The notes beneath the pieces were generated by a model that searched no databases, had not been told where the DNA came from, and saw only the letters and a program-made list of their open reading frames with translations. Shown piece by piece: positions 32,744-43,176 of a stretch of 64,000 nucleotides of DNA (positions are counted from its first letter, which is position 1; every line of letters begins with the position of its first letter). Location of the stretch: contig OZ035960.1 in NCBI GenBank assembly GCA_964034945.1, forward strand, positions 90,733,848 through 90,797,847, in the 5' to 3' direction. The position numbers and the translations under genes were made by a program. The stretch is from Chrysopilus asiliformis (Eukaryota; Arthropoda; Insecta; Diptera; Rhagionidae).

Positions 32744-33312
32744 GAAGACCTCGGTGCAAAAAGCGGTCATCTCCACTTTTTGACGAAAATGAGTTATTGA
32801 TGCCAACTGCAAGAATAAATGTATGCGCATATTTGGCTACAAACACCATACTTATTGGAGGTCTGCCTAAAAAGTTATTAAAGAAAAGGAGACGACTGAA
32901 AGCATTGTTTCATATAATTTGATGCAGAATTTTTTTTTCAAAAAATCTTTAATTTTTTTTTCTGAGAGTTTTGTTTTGTGAAATTGAATATTTTTTTATT
33001 TGTTTATTTTTAAACGCTATTGAACATTTTTTTGACTGTATTTTAATGCATTTTGATAATGCATTTTGAAAACCGCTAATGTCGTCTTGGGTGCAAGAAA
33101 CAGATATCTCCAAAATTTAAAATGTCTACCTATAACTTTTTCAAAAAAAAATATAGATTTATCTCAAATTAAAACGATGTAAGAATACATGCTTGATTTA
33201 AATTGTAATTTTTAACTTTGTCCCAGAGCAAAAATTTCACGCTAATATCTTTTTTGTCTCTCCTGAAAAATTTGAAAAAGTGGAGATGACCGCTTTTTGC
33301 ACCGAGGTCTTC
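32744..33312. mobile_element. 569-bp MITE with 37-bp ends
   Basis: Essentially perfect inverted ends of about 37 bp (outer GAAGACCTCGGTGCAAAAAG) are flanked by ATTT on both sides (32740-32743, 33313-33316). AT-rich noncoding interior. The superfamily is unclear. Confidence 0.8.
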
Positions 33313-33334
33313 ATTTAGAAAAAAAAGTTACCAG

Positions 33335-34256
33335 AAGTTGTGTTTTAATTTTCAGCCTGACGTTTCGATCCGTGTGTGGTGTGTAGATGGTGGAGGTAAT
33401 GGAGAACACAAACAGAAACTCTGCTTTTTAAACTAGACTTTAAAAACTTTACTTTGAAAACTTTACTTCTTAAACTAGCTCTGCCAAAACTTAACTCTAG
33501 ACTTTCTCGATTCAGACTGTTTGATTATTACTTGACTTATCTTACTCGACTGATATTACTCGACTTATATTACTCGACTTCAGAACTTATCCGCCGAACT
33601 TATTTGCAGAACTTCTCTAACTCAACTCTTATTACTCTTCGACTGACACTTAATTACTTTCTTTTATAACTACTCTAGGCGGAAGATGAATTCTTCCGCT
33701 TACATAAATGTTACAATATTCTTAATAACATATTCGTTTATTATTAAAACATTTCAAGGTTTATTTCCGATCAGCACTTCATTTCATTGCATGACCGTGA
33801 ATTCTACTTTCTGCTGTGTCAACAAAACTTAGGTGCATTGGATTTCCTCACTGAATTGCCTGAGTGACTTAATTGTGATAATGATACAACAATTGTTTAT
33901 GTTATCATATTTCAGTTCTTGCGTTTAAACATCTGTCGTTCCGTGTTTGGAAATTTGACCGATCTTTTAAATAGCTCATACACAAAGTAGGAAGTCCAAT
34001 TACATCTGTTTTCAAATATTTGACTAAATTATATCTAAGAAATGAAACTTAATTGTTTTTACTCAATGATCATTATGAATGATCATTAGAATCCTAACAC
34101 GTGTTTTGGCTCATTTTTAATGTAACATTTCGACAAAGTTTTTACGGCTAAATATTAACAGTTATAACATAGTGCATTTAAATGATCGTTTAACGCCTCT
34201 GAAGATGAACCAAAACAAGGCTCGAAACGTCAGGCTGGAAAATTAAAACACAACTT
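33335..34256. mobile_element. Inverted-repeat element with CAGCCTGACGTTTCGA ends
   Basis: AAGTTGTGTTTTAATTTTCA then CAGCCTGACGTTTCGA at left is mirrored at right with one extra base. The interior (33420-33670) is a low-complexity tract of ACTCGACTTAT and AAAACTTT units. The exact duplication could not be set. Confidence 0.65.
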
Positions 34257-34904
34257 TTGTTTTTATTTCTTAAAATTGGACCGCTAAACCCGCCAAACTA
34301 ATACAAAAAAATACCGAAATTACCGGTATTTTTTTAAAAAAATTACCGGTAATTTCGGTAGTGAAATTGGCCGGTAAAACCGGTAAACCGGTTTCCGGTA
34401 TTGCAGCCCCTAGTTGCAACTAAAATGGCAGCATATAACATGATGAAAAATCCATTACAAATGTCCATTTACAAAAATTCTAAAATAATTTTCGCCATTA
34501 AATTCGTTCCATATTCATTTCAGCCGTACGCATACATCTTCTCATTCTTTCAGATTGCTTTATCGTTCTGAGATGTTTGTTTCAGTGCCAGAGCGAGATA
34601 TTGAGAGCGGGCTGTCGCAGAAAGCTATAAAGCTTTTGCGTCGCCCTATTGGGCTTCAAATCGTTCCCCAATGTCGAATATTCGTCCACTTAAGTGGACG
34701 AATGGTGGGCGCCTCGTCCAACATTTCGCCCAATAGGTATGAATTTGCAGACGAAGCGCCCACGATTCGCCCTATTGTGCTGCTTGGGCTGCAAGTTATA
34801 CACCTTTGAAAAATCACACATGAAGTTGAAGTCCGCACAGATAAAAATTTTTGAAAAAATCTATGAAATGCTGATATTACTGATACTTGGGACCCCTAAT
34901 TATA

Positions 34905-35890
34905 CACAGAAAAAAATGATGTTGTATTATTTACAAAATGGGTTTTGTTAAGCCTAACAAAAAAAAATTCGTAAATATTACTGAAGTTTTGTATATACTA
35001 CGAAAAAATTAACGAATATTTTTTCGTATAGTTACTAAAATTTGTTAATATTACGAAGTACATTTTGTCAAATCTGATTTGCATCATGGCGTCATTACCA
35101 TGTTTGGATGCCTGCAGCAGGTAATTAGACTACTAGTAGAACTGCGCCACACTTGTGCATGACGAAAAAATGGCGACGATTTTGTTAGTCGATTCGCCAA
35201 TTCTAAAAACTCAATTTTAAAGCGATTCCAATAATTTTTCATAAAACTGATGCAAAAAATCAGTTTTGGGAAAGCATTTCTTAGTTTAGACATTAGTTGG
35301 AATGCTTTTTTGAAATATTTTTTATGCCAATTTTTTTCAGATTTCGATAATTTTTCCCCATTTTCGAAAAATACTAAACGCGAATAGTATTTTTTCGAGG
35401 TAACACAACAACATTCGCCGAAAGAATTCATTCGTTCGAAGTTTTTGTAAGAAAAATCATTCAAAATAAATTATTTTCATTTCGCATCATATTGGCCGTC
35501 ATAAAACATTTCCTCCATACGAATATTCAATATAGAAACTATCAGAAACAAACAAGCATCTCTTAATTTTTGAAGTCATCACACTAAAACAATTTCCGCT
35601 CATTAGTTGCATATATTAAATTCTATGAACACACACTAAGCAAGAAACAGAAAGAGATTCCATATCAACAAGAGAGATTTGTTTTTGTAATATTTACAAA
35701 ATATTTGTAATATTTACTAAATATTTGTAATATTAACAAAATTTTTATGAAAACGAAATACAAAAATACAAAAACTTAACAAAATTGACATCGTACCATT
35801 AACAAAATATTTGTCGGCCCATGGGGGACAAATGGTTTCGTTATATTAACAAACGTTTTCGTAATATTTACATACATTTTATTTTCTGTG
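34905..35890. mobile_element. Element E: 986-bp CACAGAAAA-ended element
   Basis: CACAGAAAAAAATG at left and CACAGAAAATAAAATG read inward at right, flanked by TA. Subterminal GTTAACAAAA and CGTAATATTTAC motifs are dense at both ends (34925-35070, 35690-35880). The 126-codon minus-strand frame in the centre has no recognisable motif; parts of the interior recur in element D. Confidence 0.8.
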
Positions 35891-36519
35891 TATGAAATAT
35901 TGTCATGAAATGTTTATGACTAATATTTATGTTAGCATTTGATATAATTTATATGCTGTTTATATACAAAATACTAAAATTTCATATAAATTTTCCAAAA
36001 TATATGCAGCAAATATCAATATCAATTATAACTATTTCCAATATTTGCCAAATAGCTGTGGTTCACATTAAAAGTTTGCAATTCATATAAATATCGGGAG
36101 CCGCTATTCTGTGCATCCAAATATGAGTCAGATATATTTTAAAAGCAGGCATCACTTTTGATTGAGTGACAGGTTGAGACAAGGGACGCCAATAATTTCA
36201 GTGCCGGTGTTTAATTGATGTAAACGAACTCAGAAGAATGGATCGAGAAATTGTGCAATTTTGAAGTGCCAATAATTTAGTGCACCTCAAAGACTGTTTC
36301 ATTGGTAAGTATTATGTGCTAAAACAATTGGTGTTATATGGTCGAATTTTAAAGAATTTATATTTAAAAAGATTTCGAAAAAAAGAGTAATTTGTGCCTT
36401 TAAGAAGTGTTTTTTTTTTCTTATAAAATCGCTAATTTCATCAAAAAGAATTAATTATTGATTAGAATCAAGGCATGAAATAGTTTTCATCGTTAAATGT
36501 CATTTTTAATTTATTAAAG

Positions 36520-37488
36520 GTGACGAAGAAAATACAGTTCTTCTTACGTTGGAGAACACGGCAGCACCATTCGGAGAAGTTCTGCTGTTGTGGCAAGCGT
36601 CACGTGCAAAACGATTTAGGCTGCTGGATGACGAAAATATTTCTACATTCTCCTATTTACAAAAATATCCCGGATTGAAAACGTCTGAAGGATATAAATT
36701 GGTATTGTTGATCAGTTTAAAAGTATGCACATATATTCAACCGTCTTTTATACATAGCTCGTTGACGATGCCTTTTATCGGTATAGAAATATCGGATCCT
36801 TTGAAGATTGGGGAAATCTGTGCCGAAAAATTCTGGACATTGCACGAAAAAGGAGTGATAAAGAAATAAAAATTTTTTAGAATTATTAAATGAAGGGAAC
36901 CACGAAGGTAAAATGTACATTAAATAATACTAAATAATAAAGCTTCAGTAATTTTATTCCAGATTCCCAGCAATTGGTGGCATTATTTGTTTTGCTATAC
37001 ATTTTTGCTAGCATTTCAAAAAAATTCAAAGCCAAAGAAAAGGCCTTTCGACCGTCAAAATATGAAGTCTATCAACATTTCGTACCCTATTTCGTGGTAA
37101 GAGTTAATTTTTCTCGATATTTTATTGTAACCTGATTAATAATAATTAACTCCTCTTTTAGAATCATATTGAAGCTGACTCCTATAAGTCTGAATTGTGC
37201 GCAAAACATAATTCTGGAAATCCTCTGCAGCCTATAGTCTATGTAGTGGGAGATTTGAAACAACCAAAGGGTGTCATTACCGCTGTAGATATTACTTATA
37301 ATTTTGAGAACCCACTGGAGGCGGTTGAAACATATTTAAAAATATCTTTTGGACTCAACACGGAGTATCCTAGAGAAAGCGACCACCTATGGGAATTTTT
37401 GCAACGTAAGTTGTTAAGAATTATAACTCCACACGATAAAAATTACATTATCATTCAAAGCTTAGTATATTTAATTTTTGTGCATTGA
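36520..37488 (+). pseudogene. Broken multi-exon gene of an uncharacterised (SAMD3-like) family
   Basis: Exons inferred from frame and GT/AG borders: 36520 to about 36700 (DEENTVLLTLENTAAPFGEV to KYPGLKTSEGYKL); about 36787-36907 (FEDWGNLCRKILDIARK, with a one-base deletion near 36876 creating a stop); 36963-37096 (DSQQLVALFVLLYIFASIS to YQHFVPYFV); 37162-37488 (NHIEADSYKSELCAKHN, QPIVYVVGDLKQP, LNTEYPRESDHLWEFLQRKL). An earlier exon probably ends at 36304. The order KYP-LKT--GY, then a W-N segment, then P-VVVG and YP---WEFLQ resembles uncharacterised SAMD3-like animal proteins; that family assignment is from memory and tentative. The last exon matches the remnant in element F. Function unknown. 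Confidence 0.6.
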
Positions 37489-38162
37489 AAACGAAATATT
37501 ATATTTTAATATTTTCTTTACTTTTGATTATATTTTATATACAATAATATATGTATATTTTTTGTCAAATATATCGTAATCTAAAAATTGTTGCATTTTT
37601 TTAATTGAACATCCTTAACTTTTTTATAGGAAATATTCATATATAATGGACCACTTATGTATATCTTGGGTGATATATATTTTATTTGTTCATACATAAC
37701 TAAATTAGCGAAAATAATATGTATAAAAACATATTATTTTTGTTAGTTTTGTTGTATGAATTAATAATATCAATTAAGATCAATCTAAGGTTATATTGGT
37801 CCAATATGTGAATATTTACTGTAAAGATTGCTGATATTATAAATATTTAATATAAATAAGCCTTCAAATAGGAATATGTACTGTAGATATTAATATATTT
37901 GATATAGTAATGGCAAATATATGTATACCAGCAATCTGTATTATGAATGGCAAAAGTATATATTCTAATTAAGAGCCATCACTATTCAATGGCACATGGT
38001 ATTAAATTTAGCTATAATAATAGTGGAAGCCTATATTTTAAAATAGTTGGTTCTATTATGCTATAGTAGCAAGTGATATTAACTGCTGCAATAGATATTG
38101 GCCGAAATAAAATAACTAACACGATATTTAGCGGTGGCCGCTATTTTCGTTTTTTCAGTGCG

Positions 38163-38599
38163 AGTAAGTGCCAAGAACGTAGGGTCGGGTGGGACCGCAA
38201 ATGGGGTCACGCGACATCTACACTTGTCTATTTAAAAATTCTATTATGTGTAACATTTTTATTGTTCTGTAATTCCATTTTTACCATATATGTATTAATA
38301 AGTAAATTTAACGAGGAGTACGGGTAGAACGCAGGCCGACGAAGACGGGTTGACCGAAGGGTCGGAACGCAGCCCAAAAAGTACAAAATAAAACTATCAT
38401 TCACCACTTATCAATTCTATTAAAAAACACATTGTGGGTAAAAAAAATTGCTATTTTTTATGAAAATATTAATTACATATATAATTCCAAATACAAGAAA
38501 AAAAGGTTTCCTTAAATTGTAACTGCGGGTGGTATTTGAAAGATACTTATTACGTGCCCGTACCGCAGACGGATGTTTCATATAATTAAATATCAATTG
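38163..38599. other. No recognisable gene
   Basis: Flank of element G with two GC-richer patches (about 38160-38220 and 38325-38380). No ORF with a recognisable motif. Confidence 0.35.
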
Positions 38600-39230
38600 T
38601 GATCAACACAACATTTTCCCCTGCAATATTTAGTTTCGGGAAAAGTATATAAAAAATAATATATTTTCAAATATCTGGAGAACTGTAAAATCTGTTAAAG
38701 GAAAAAATGCAGGAAATTTAATGTCCTTTGAATTATGTTTTCTGTCAAGCGCATAGTTTTTCGATAAATTTTCAAAAAAAACTATAGTTTTATTTCCATT
38801 GAATTTCGTTATATTCATTTTTTTCCAAAAAGTGTATACTTTCTGAACAATTTTCAAACTTAATGTTTTTAAAAAAAAATGTATGGCAGGTACCCGTTAT
38901 AGCTATCGTTAGTTTTCCAAAAGTTGATGGAAAACTACGATTTTCGTAACACTTATTTGCAAAAAATTTCAAGTCGCTAGGTCTACGCGTTTTCGAGTTG
39001 TTTAAGAGACGTAAAACAGACAGACCGATAGACTCTGATAAGGCCGACAGACCAACAGACCGACAGACCGACAGACCGACAGACCGACAGACCGACAGAC
39101 AGATGCACGGACATCTTTATAATTTTTCCTGAAACGGATTTCGTATTGATCAGAAAGTTTCTATCTGCCCCCGTTCTCTAGTCGGTGTCCGTCATGAATA
39201 CAATACTTTCCCTCTATAGAAGAGAAAAGT
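38600..39230 (-). mobile_element. HINE-C repeat with ACAGACCG microsatellite
   Basis: Marked by GCAATATTTAGTTTC near 38620, TTTTCCAAAAGTTGATGGAA near 38913, a tandem ACAGACCG array (about 39045-39105) and a tail ending GAAAAGTAAAA. Related pieces occur at 4985-5075, 40285-40330 and 41285-41370. Noncoding. Confidence 0.55.
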
Positions 39231-39524
39231 AAAACATAACAAAAGCTATAATTGCCAATCTGGCAATCATTGGAGACCCGTATGGTGATATTCGTATCAA
39301 AATTCGAACAGTTGTACCATAAACAAACTATATAAAGACTGTTTTTTTCTAACAACTCAACTTAGTGCAAAACCGAAATTCAAAATAATACCCCATCGTG
39401 ACGTAGCAGCTGCCGGCTAGTTGGCAGCGCCCACGAGAAGCCACGAGCAGCCGTGGTGATCGCCTATACATGTTGCTGCTTCAGTTCGCCCTTTGTTAAA
39501 ACCGGTTTTCTTTCCTAGTTTTAT

Positions 39525-39888
39525 CATAGTTTATACTAGTTAGGAAACGTAGGGCTTTTTACGTGTACCTACGTTGGAGTAAAGATAACCGATATACTCT
39601 GGACGCGGTTTTTCTTTCTTTCCTATGCGTAAATTACCAACAAAACACAACACATGTAAAACCTAGCCATATTTTCATACACCACCAACACATGCAATCT
39701 CCCGCTGTCGGAAAATTGCATGTGTTGGTGGTGTATGAAAATATGGCTAGGTTTTACATGTGTTGTGTTTTGTTGGTAATTTACGCATAGGAAAGAAAGA
39801 AAAACCGCGTCCAGAGTATATCGGTTATCTTTACTCCAACGTAGGTACACGTAAAAAGCCCTACGTTTCCTAACTAGTATAAACTATG
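39525..39888. mobile_element. Foldback element M: perfect 174-bp inverted repeat
   Basis: Arms 39525-39698 and 39715-39888 are identical reverse complements (outer bases CATAGTTTATACTAGTTAGG) around a 16-bp spacer. GTTTTAT flanks both ends (39518-39524, 39889-39895), so it is a mobile foldback and not just a palindrome. The 75-codon frames on each strand are mirror images and not genes. A transcript would fold into a near-perfect hairpin suited to small-RNA production. Confidence 0.9.
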
Positions 39889-40445
39889 GTTTTATTCTCG
39901 TTGAAGTCTTATGGAAGCGACACGAAGCGGGGGCAAGTGTGTTTGGTGTTTTTTTGTGTGTTTGTATTGTGTGTGCGTGTTTTTTTGTTTGTGCGTATTT
40001 TTCCTTCCGCAGGTTTTCGATTTGAATATTTTGATTGCTAACAATAAATATGTGACAAGACAAAATTTTTAGTTTGTTCGTTAATTCAAAATTTATTTTG
40101 AACTTTAAACGTTAAAAAAAACAGCAAACTAAAAATTTTATCTTGTTATATTTTGTTCATATTTTTAAATTGCTTTGAGAATGTAAGTTTCAAGTTTTAT
40201 CAAATTTCCACAGAATTGTAGTTTGATAAAGCAAGTAAATGCATGATTTAAACAATTCAAAAAAAAGATGTGAGCATTACATGACTTTCTTCTGCAATAT
40301 TTAAAGTTTCCGAAAAAATATGTGAAAAATAATGTTGTTCAAATTATCTCATGAACCGTTAGAGATATGTAAAAACTTCATACTCGACTTGAATGGAGCT
40401 TGAAAGTCACCTTTGTTTTTTTTTAACTTTTTTCATTTGGATGTA

Positions 40446-41118
40446 GTTAGGGACCTAAAAAAAAGATACCCGTATTTTTTTTCAGGGAATAAATTCCAGT
40501 AGGCGGAGAGGAGGGGGTCAAAGTCGGCGAAAACTCGAATTGAATTGTAAAATTCAATTTAGTGACGAAATTTAAAATATCTCAAGAAAAATAGCAACAA
40601 CTTCAAAGAAGGTTTGAAAGTGTCAAAATACTTCCAGAAACTCAAAATTTTCACAGATTTATTCCAAACGGAAACTTTCTCAAAGAAAAAAAATTTTTCT
40701 TTTAAATGAATTTCTAATTAATTTTAAACTCCTAAAACTTTTGATTTAATATTATGTACAGAAAACATAAAAACTAATCGAAAATCAGTAAACTATAATA
40801 CAATTTTCTTGTATTAGATTTTTTTTTTGATTTTTTTTTTAAATAACGCATTTACCCCCAAATTTTATTTATATTGTCACTAAATTGAATTTTACAATAT
40901 GACGGTGAGGGGGAGGGAGAGGAAGTCAAAAAATATTTTTTTGTCACAAGGAATTACCTTTCCAAAATATTCAATATCATCTCAATCGGTTAAGCCGTTA
41001 CAAATTTTTAAAGTTTTTGTGATTTCGAGTTTTCGCCGACTTTGACCCCCTCCCCTCCGCCGATCGGACGGTATTCTACCAAACAAAAAAATACCGATAA
41101 TTTTTTTTTAGATCCCTA
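40446..41118. repeat. Long imperfect inverted repeat
   Basis: GTTAGGGACCTAAAAAAAA at 40446 and an inner block with GAGGGGGTCAAAGTCGGCG (about 40510) are mirrored at 41036-41118. Similarity extends weakly further out on both sides. AT-rich, noncoding centre. Probably a MITE nested in element L; no duplication identified. Confidence 0.65.
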
Positions 41119-42091
41119 ACAATATCCAATAGAGCAAAGTTAAGAAATCAAACTTAACTGTAAACGAGAGTATGAGTTGAGATTAAATTCACCTAAAATT
41201 AAAAATGTAGGCAATATTATTTCCTTTAATTTTGATTACATGCATTTTTTCTCACAAGCGCAGTGTTCGAAAAATTTGTATTTAAGAAAAATTTTATGGG
41301 AGGTAACCGTTGTAGCTAGCGGTACTTTCCCAAAAGTTGATAGAAAACTACGATTTCGGTAAAACTTCGTGTTGGTCGGAGAGTTTGAAAATGAATTGAA
41401 TGTTTTTCTTCGGCCAAGCGACATGCTCCGCTGCTCGTGTGCGCTGCCAACCGCATGCATATCTGCTGCTTTGGGGTATTATTTTTCAAAGCTGAGTTGT
41501 TAGAGAAAAACAGTCTTTATATAGTTTGTTTATGGTTGTACCAAAATTCCACTTTGAAGTCAAACTTTCCAATAAGATTTTTTAAAATTTATTCCAATCA
41601 GATTTTGATGTATGGGAGTTTTATGTAAAATCATATCCTAAATAACTTTTGTTCTTGGACTTTTTTGATAAGATGCGTCGTTTTTGAGATATTCGCAAAA
41701 AACGTTTTCTTTCGTATGGGGGGTACCCCCCCTAATGGTCCATTTTTGCCCATTAACGAACTTAGCCTCACATTTTACGAAAAACGAATCTGCGCAAAAT
41801 TTCAAGTCTCTAGCTCAATCCGTGCGCCCGCAATCCGCGCCACAGACGGACAGACAGACGGACAGACAGACAGACAGACAGACGGACAGACAGACGGACG
41901 GACAGACGGACGGACATGCTAAATTCAACTTTTTTCATCATTCTAAACACACTGGTGTAATTCATTTTTGTGTGCGATGACGAGATTTTGGCGTTACAAA
42001 CGGTAAGGCAAAGTTAATATACCCTTTGGTTTCACCATACGGGAATAAAAAAGGCCTGGGGATTGCAATCAAAAATGCTTTCTTCGCCTAA

Positions 42092-42526
42092 AGTAGGCTA
42101 CACATCTATCAGTTTTCCATCAGTGGTTGGCAAACTGATGGGAAACTGATTGGTGTGAACGTAAAATCAGACAGCTGATGGGCAACTACGAAAAAATTCG
42201 TGGGCAAATCAGTTTGTTTTAAAAACGGATGGCCAACTGATTGGTGTGAACGTTCGCGTCAGTCGCGTCAATCGTATCGCATCAGAACAGAACCAAATTT
42301 TATTTTTTGAACTTAATGCAATAATAATGCATAAACACGCTCTCTCTTCATTATTCATCCTCACTGTTTGAATTCTGCCATCAAAATGAATGGATACTTT
42401 TCACAAAAAACTGTCACTTGCAACTGATAGATGTGAACGCATAACTAGATGTAAAAAACTTATGGAAAACTGACAAGTGCCGTAACAGTCGCGACTGATA
42501 GAAAACTGGTAGATGTGTAGCCTACT
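42092..42526. mobile_element. Harbinger-type MITE (TAA duplication), copy 2
   Basis: AGTAGGCTACACATCTATC at left and AGTAGGCTACACATCTACC read inward at right, flanked by TAA (42089-42091, 42527-42529). Several GATGG-AAACTGAT units lie inside. 435 bp, noncoding, related to 28612-28949. Confidence 0.75.
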
Positions 42527-42585
42527 TAAGGCACAAACGTTTTCAAATTTTCCGCTGCAGCGCATTTCTCTTTATCGGAATTTTT

Positions 42586-43176
42586 ATACGCGTATGGTGA
42601 AACCAAAGGGTATATTAACTTTGCCTTACCGTTTGTAACGCCAAGATCCCGTCATCACACACAAAAATGAATTACACCAGTGTGTTTGGATGATAAAAAA
42701 AATTGAATTTAGCATGTCCGTCCGTCCGTCTGTCTGTCCGTCTGTCCGTCTGTCTGTCCGTCTGTCCGTCTGTCCGTCTGTCCGTCTATCTGTGGCGCGG
42801 ATTGCGGACGCACGGATTGAGCTAGAGACTTGAAATTTTGCGTGGATCCGGTTTTCGTAAAATGCGAGGCTAAGTTCGTTCATAGGCAAAAATGGACCAT
42901 TAGGGGGGGTACCCCCCATACGAACGAAAATGTTTTTTGTGAATATCTCAAAAACGGTGCATCTTATCAAAAAAGTGCAAGAACAAAAGTTATTTAGGAT
43001 ATGATTCTACATAAAACTCCCATACATCAAAATCCGATTGAAATAAATTTTAAAAAATCTTATTGGAAAGTTTGACTTCAAAGTGGAATTTTGGTACAAC
43101 TGTTCGAATTTTGATCCGAATATCACCATACGGGTTTTCAATAATTGCCAGATTGGCAATTATAGCTTTTGTTATG
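42586..43176 (+). mobile_element. HINE-A copy 3
   Basis: Starts ATACGCGTATGGTGAAACC, has a long GTCC/GTCT array (42717-42790), subterminal CACCATACGGG and the terminal hairpin before GTTATG. T runs flank both ends. The first CCCG is mutated to CGCG. Confidence 0.75.

Larger units (their letters stand above)
32193..34412. mobile_element. hAT element with ACCGGTAA arrays
   Basis: TAGGGCCTGCAAAATTACCG at left and TAGGGGCTGCAATACCGG read inward at right, flanked by a perfect, itself palindromic 8-bp duplication GTTGCAAC (32185-32192, 34413-34420). Subterminal ACCGGTAAA/TTTACCGGT repeats lie at both ends. Two further inverted-repeat elements are nested inside. No transposase frame. Confidence 0.88.
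31252..34788. mobile_element. Element J: CCCAAG-type element containing a nest
   Basis: CCCAAGTAGCACCGTAGGG at left and CCCAAGCAGCACAATAGGG read inward at right, with CT flanking both sides. CGCCCTATT / AATAGGGCG motifs recur through 31265-31880 and 34640-34775. A 2.2-kb hAT with further insertions (32193-34412) interrupts it, leaving about 1.3 kb of its own sequence. No transposase seen. Confidence 0.72.
34836..38160 (+). mobile_element. Element G: CAC-ended element carrying a spliced gene
   Basis: CACAGATAAAAATTTTTG at left and CACTGAAAAAACGAAAATAG read inward at right, flanked by CG on both sides (34834-34835, 38161-38162). GATATTA/TAATATC and ATATTTAATAT-type motifs fill both subterminal regions (about 35895-36100 and 37500-38090). 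Element E is inserted 68 bp from the left end. Without E it is about 2.3 kb and contains a broken multi-exon gene. A 2-bp duplication alone is weak, but the ends, arrays and gene content match elements A and F. Confidence 0.65.
39318..41534. mobile_element. Element L: P-like or MULE-like element
   Basis: The inverted ends begin CATAAACAAACTATATAAAG and stay alignable for about 130 bp (through GGCAGCGC-CACGAG). GTTGTAC (7 bp) is duplicated on both sides, taken from the interrupted HINE-A copy; read as 9 bp there is one mismatch. CA-starting ends and a 7-bp duplication fit P-type elements, long ends and about 9 bp would fit MULEs. About 2.2 kb, no transposase. It holds the perfect foldback M and a further long inverted repeat. 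Confidence 0.7.
39235..42047 (-). mobile_element. HINE-A copy split by a P-like element
   Basis: On the minus strand: the ATACCC-type end lies at 42047 and the terminal hairpin plus CATAAC at 39235. HINE-A sequence runs 39235-39317 and resumes at 41535, with element L in between. The GACAGACG microsatellite is at 41843-41915. Confidence 0.75.

Noticed and set aside
32193..34412. ACCGGT palindromes as a regulatory cluster
   Set aside because: They are confined to the subterminal regions of a hAT with a clear 8-bp duplication.
35084..35464. 126-codon minus-strand ORF in element E as a transposase
   Set aside because: It has no motif, and the related stretch in element D is not open.
39563..39850. 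Two 75-codon ORFs on opposite strands with almost identical proteins
   Set aside because: They are mirror readings of the perfect foldback arms and differ only in the loop.
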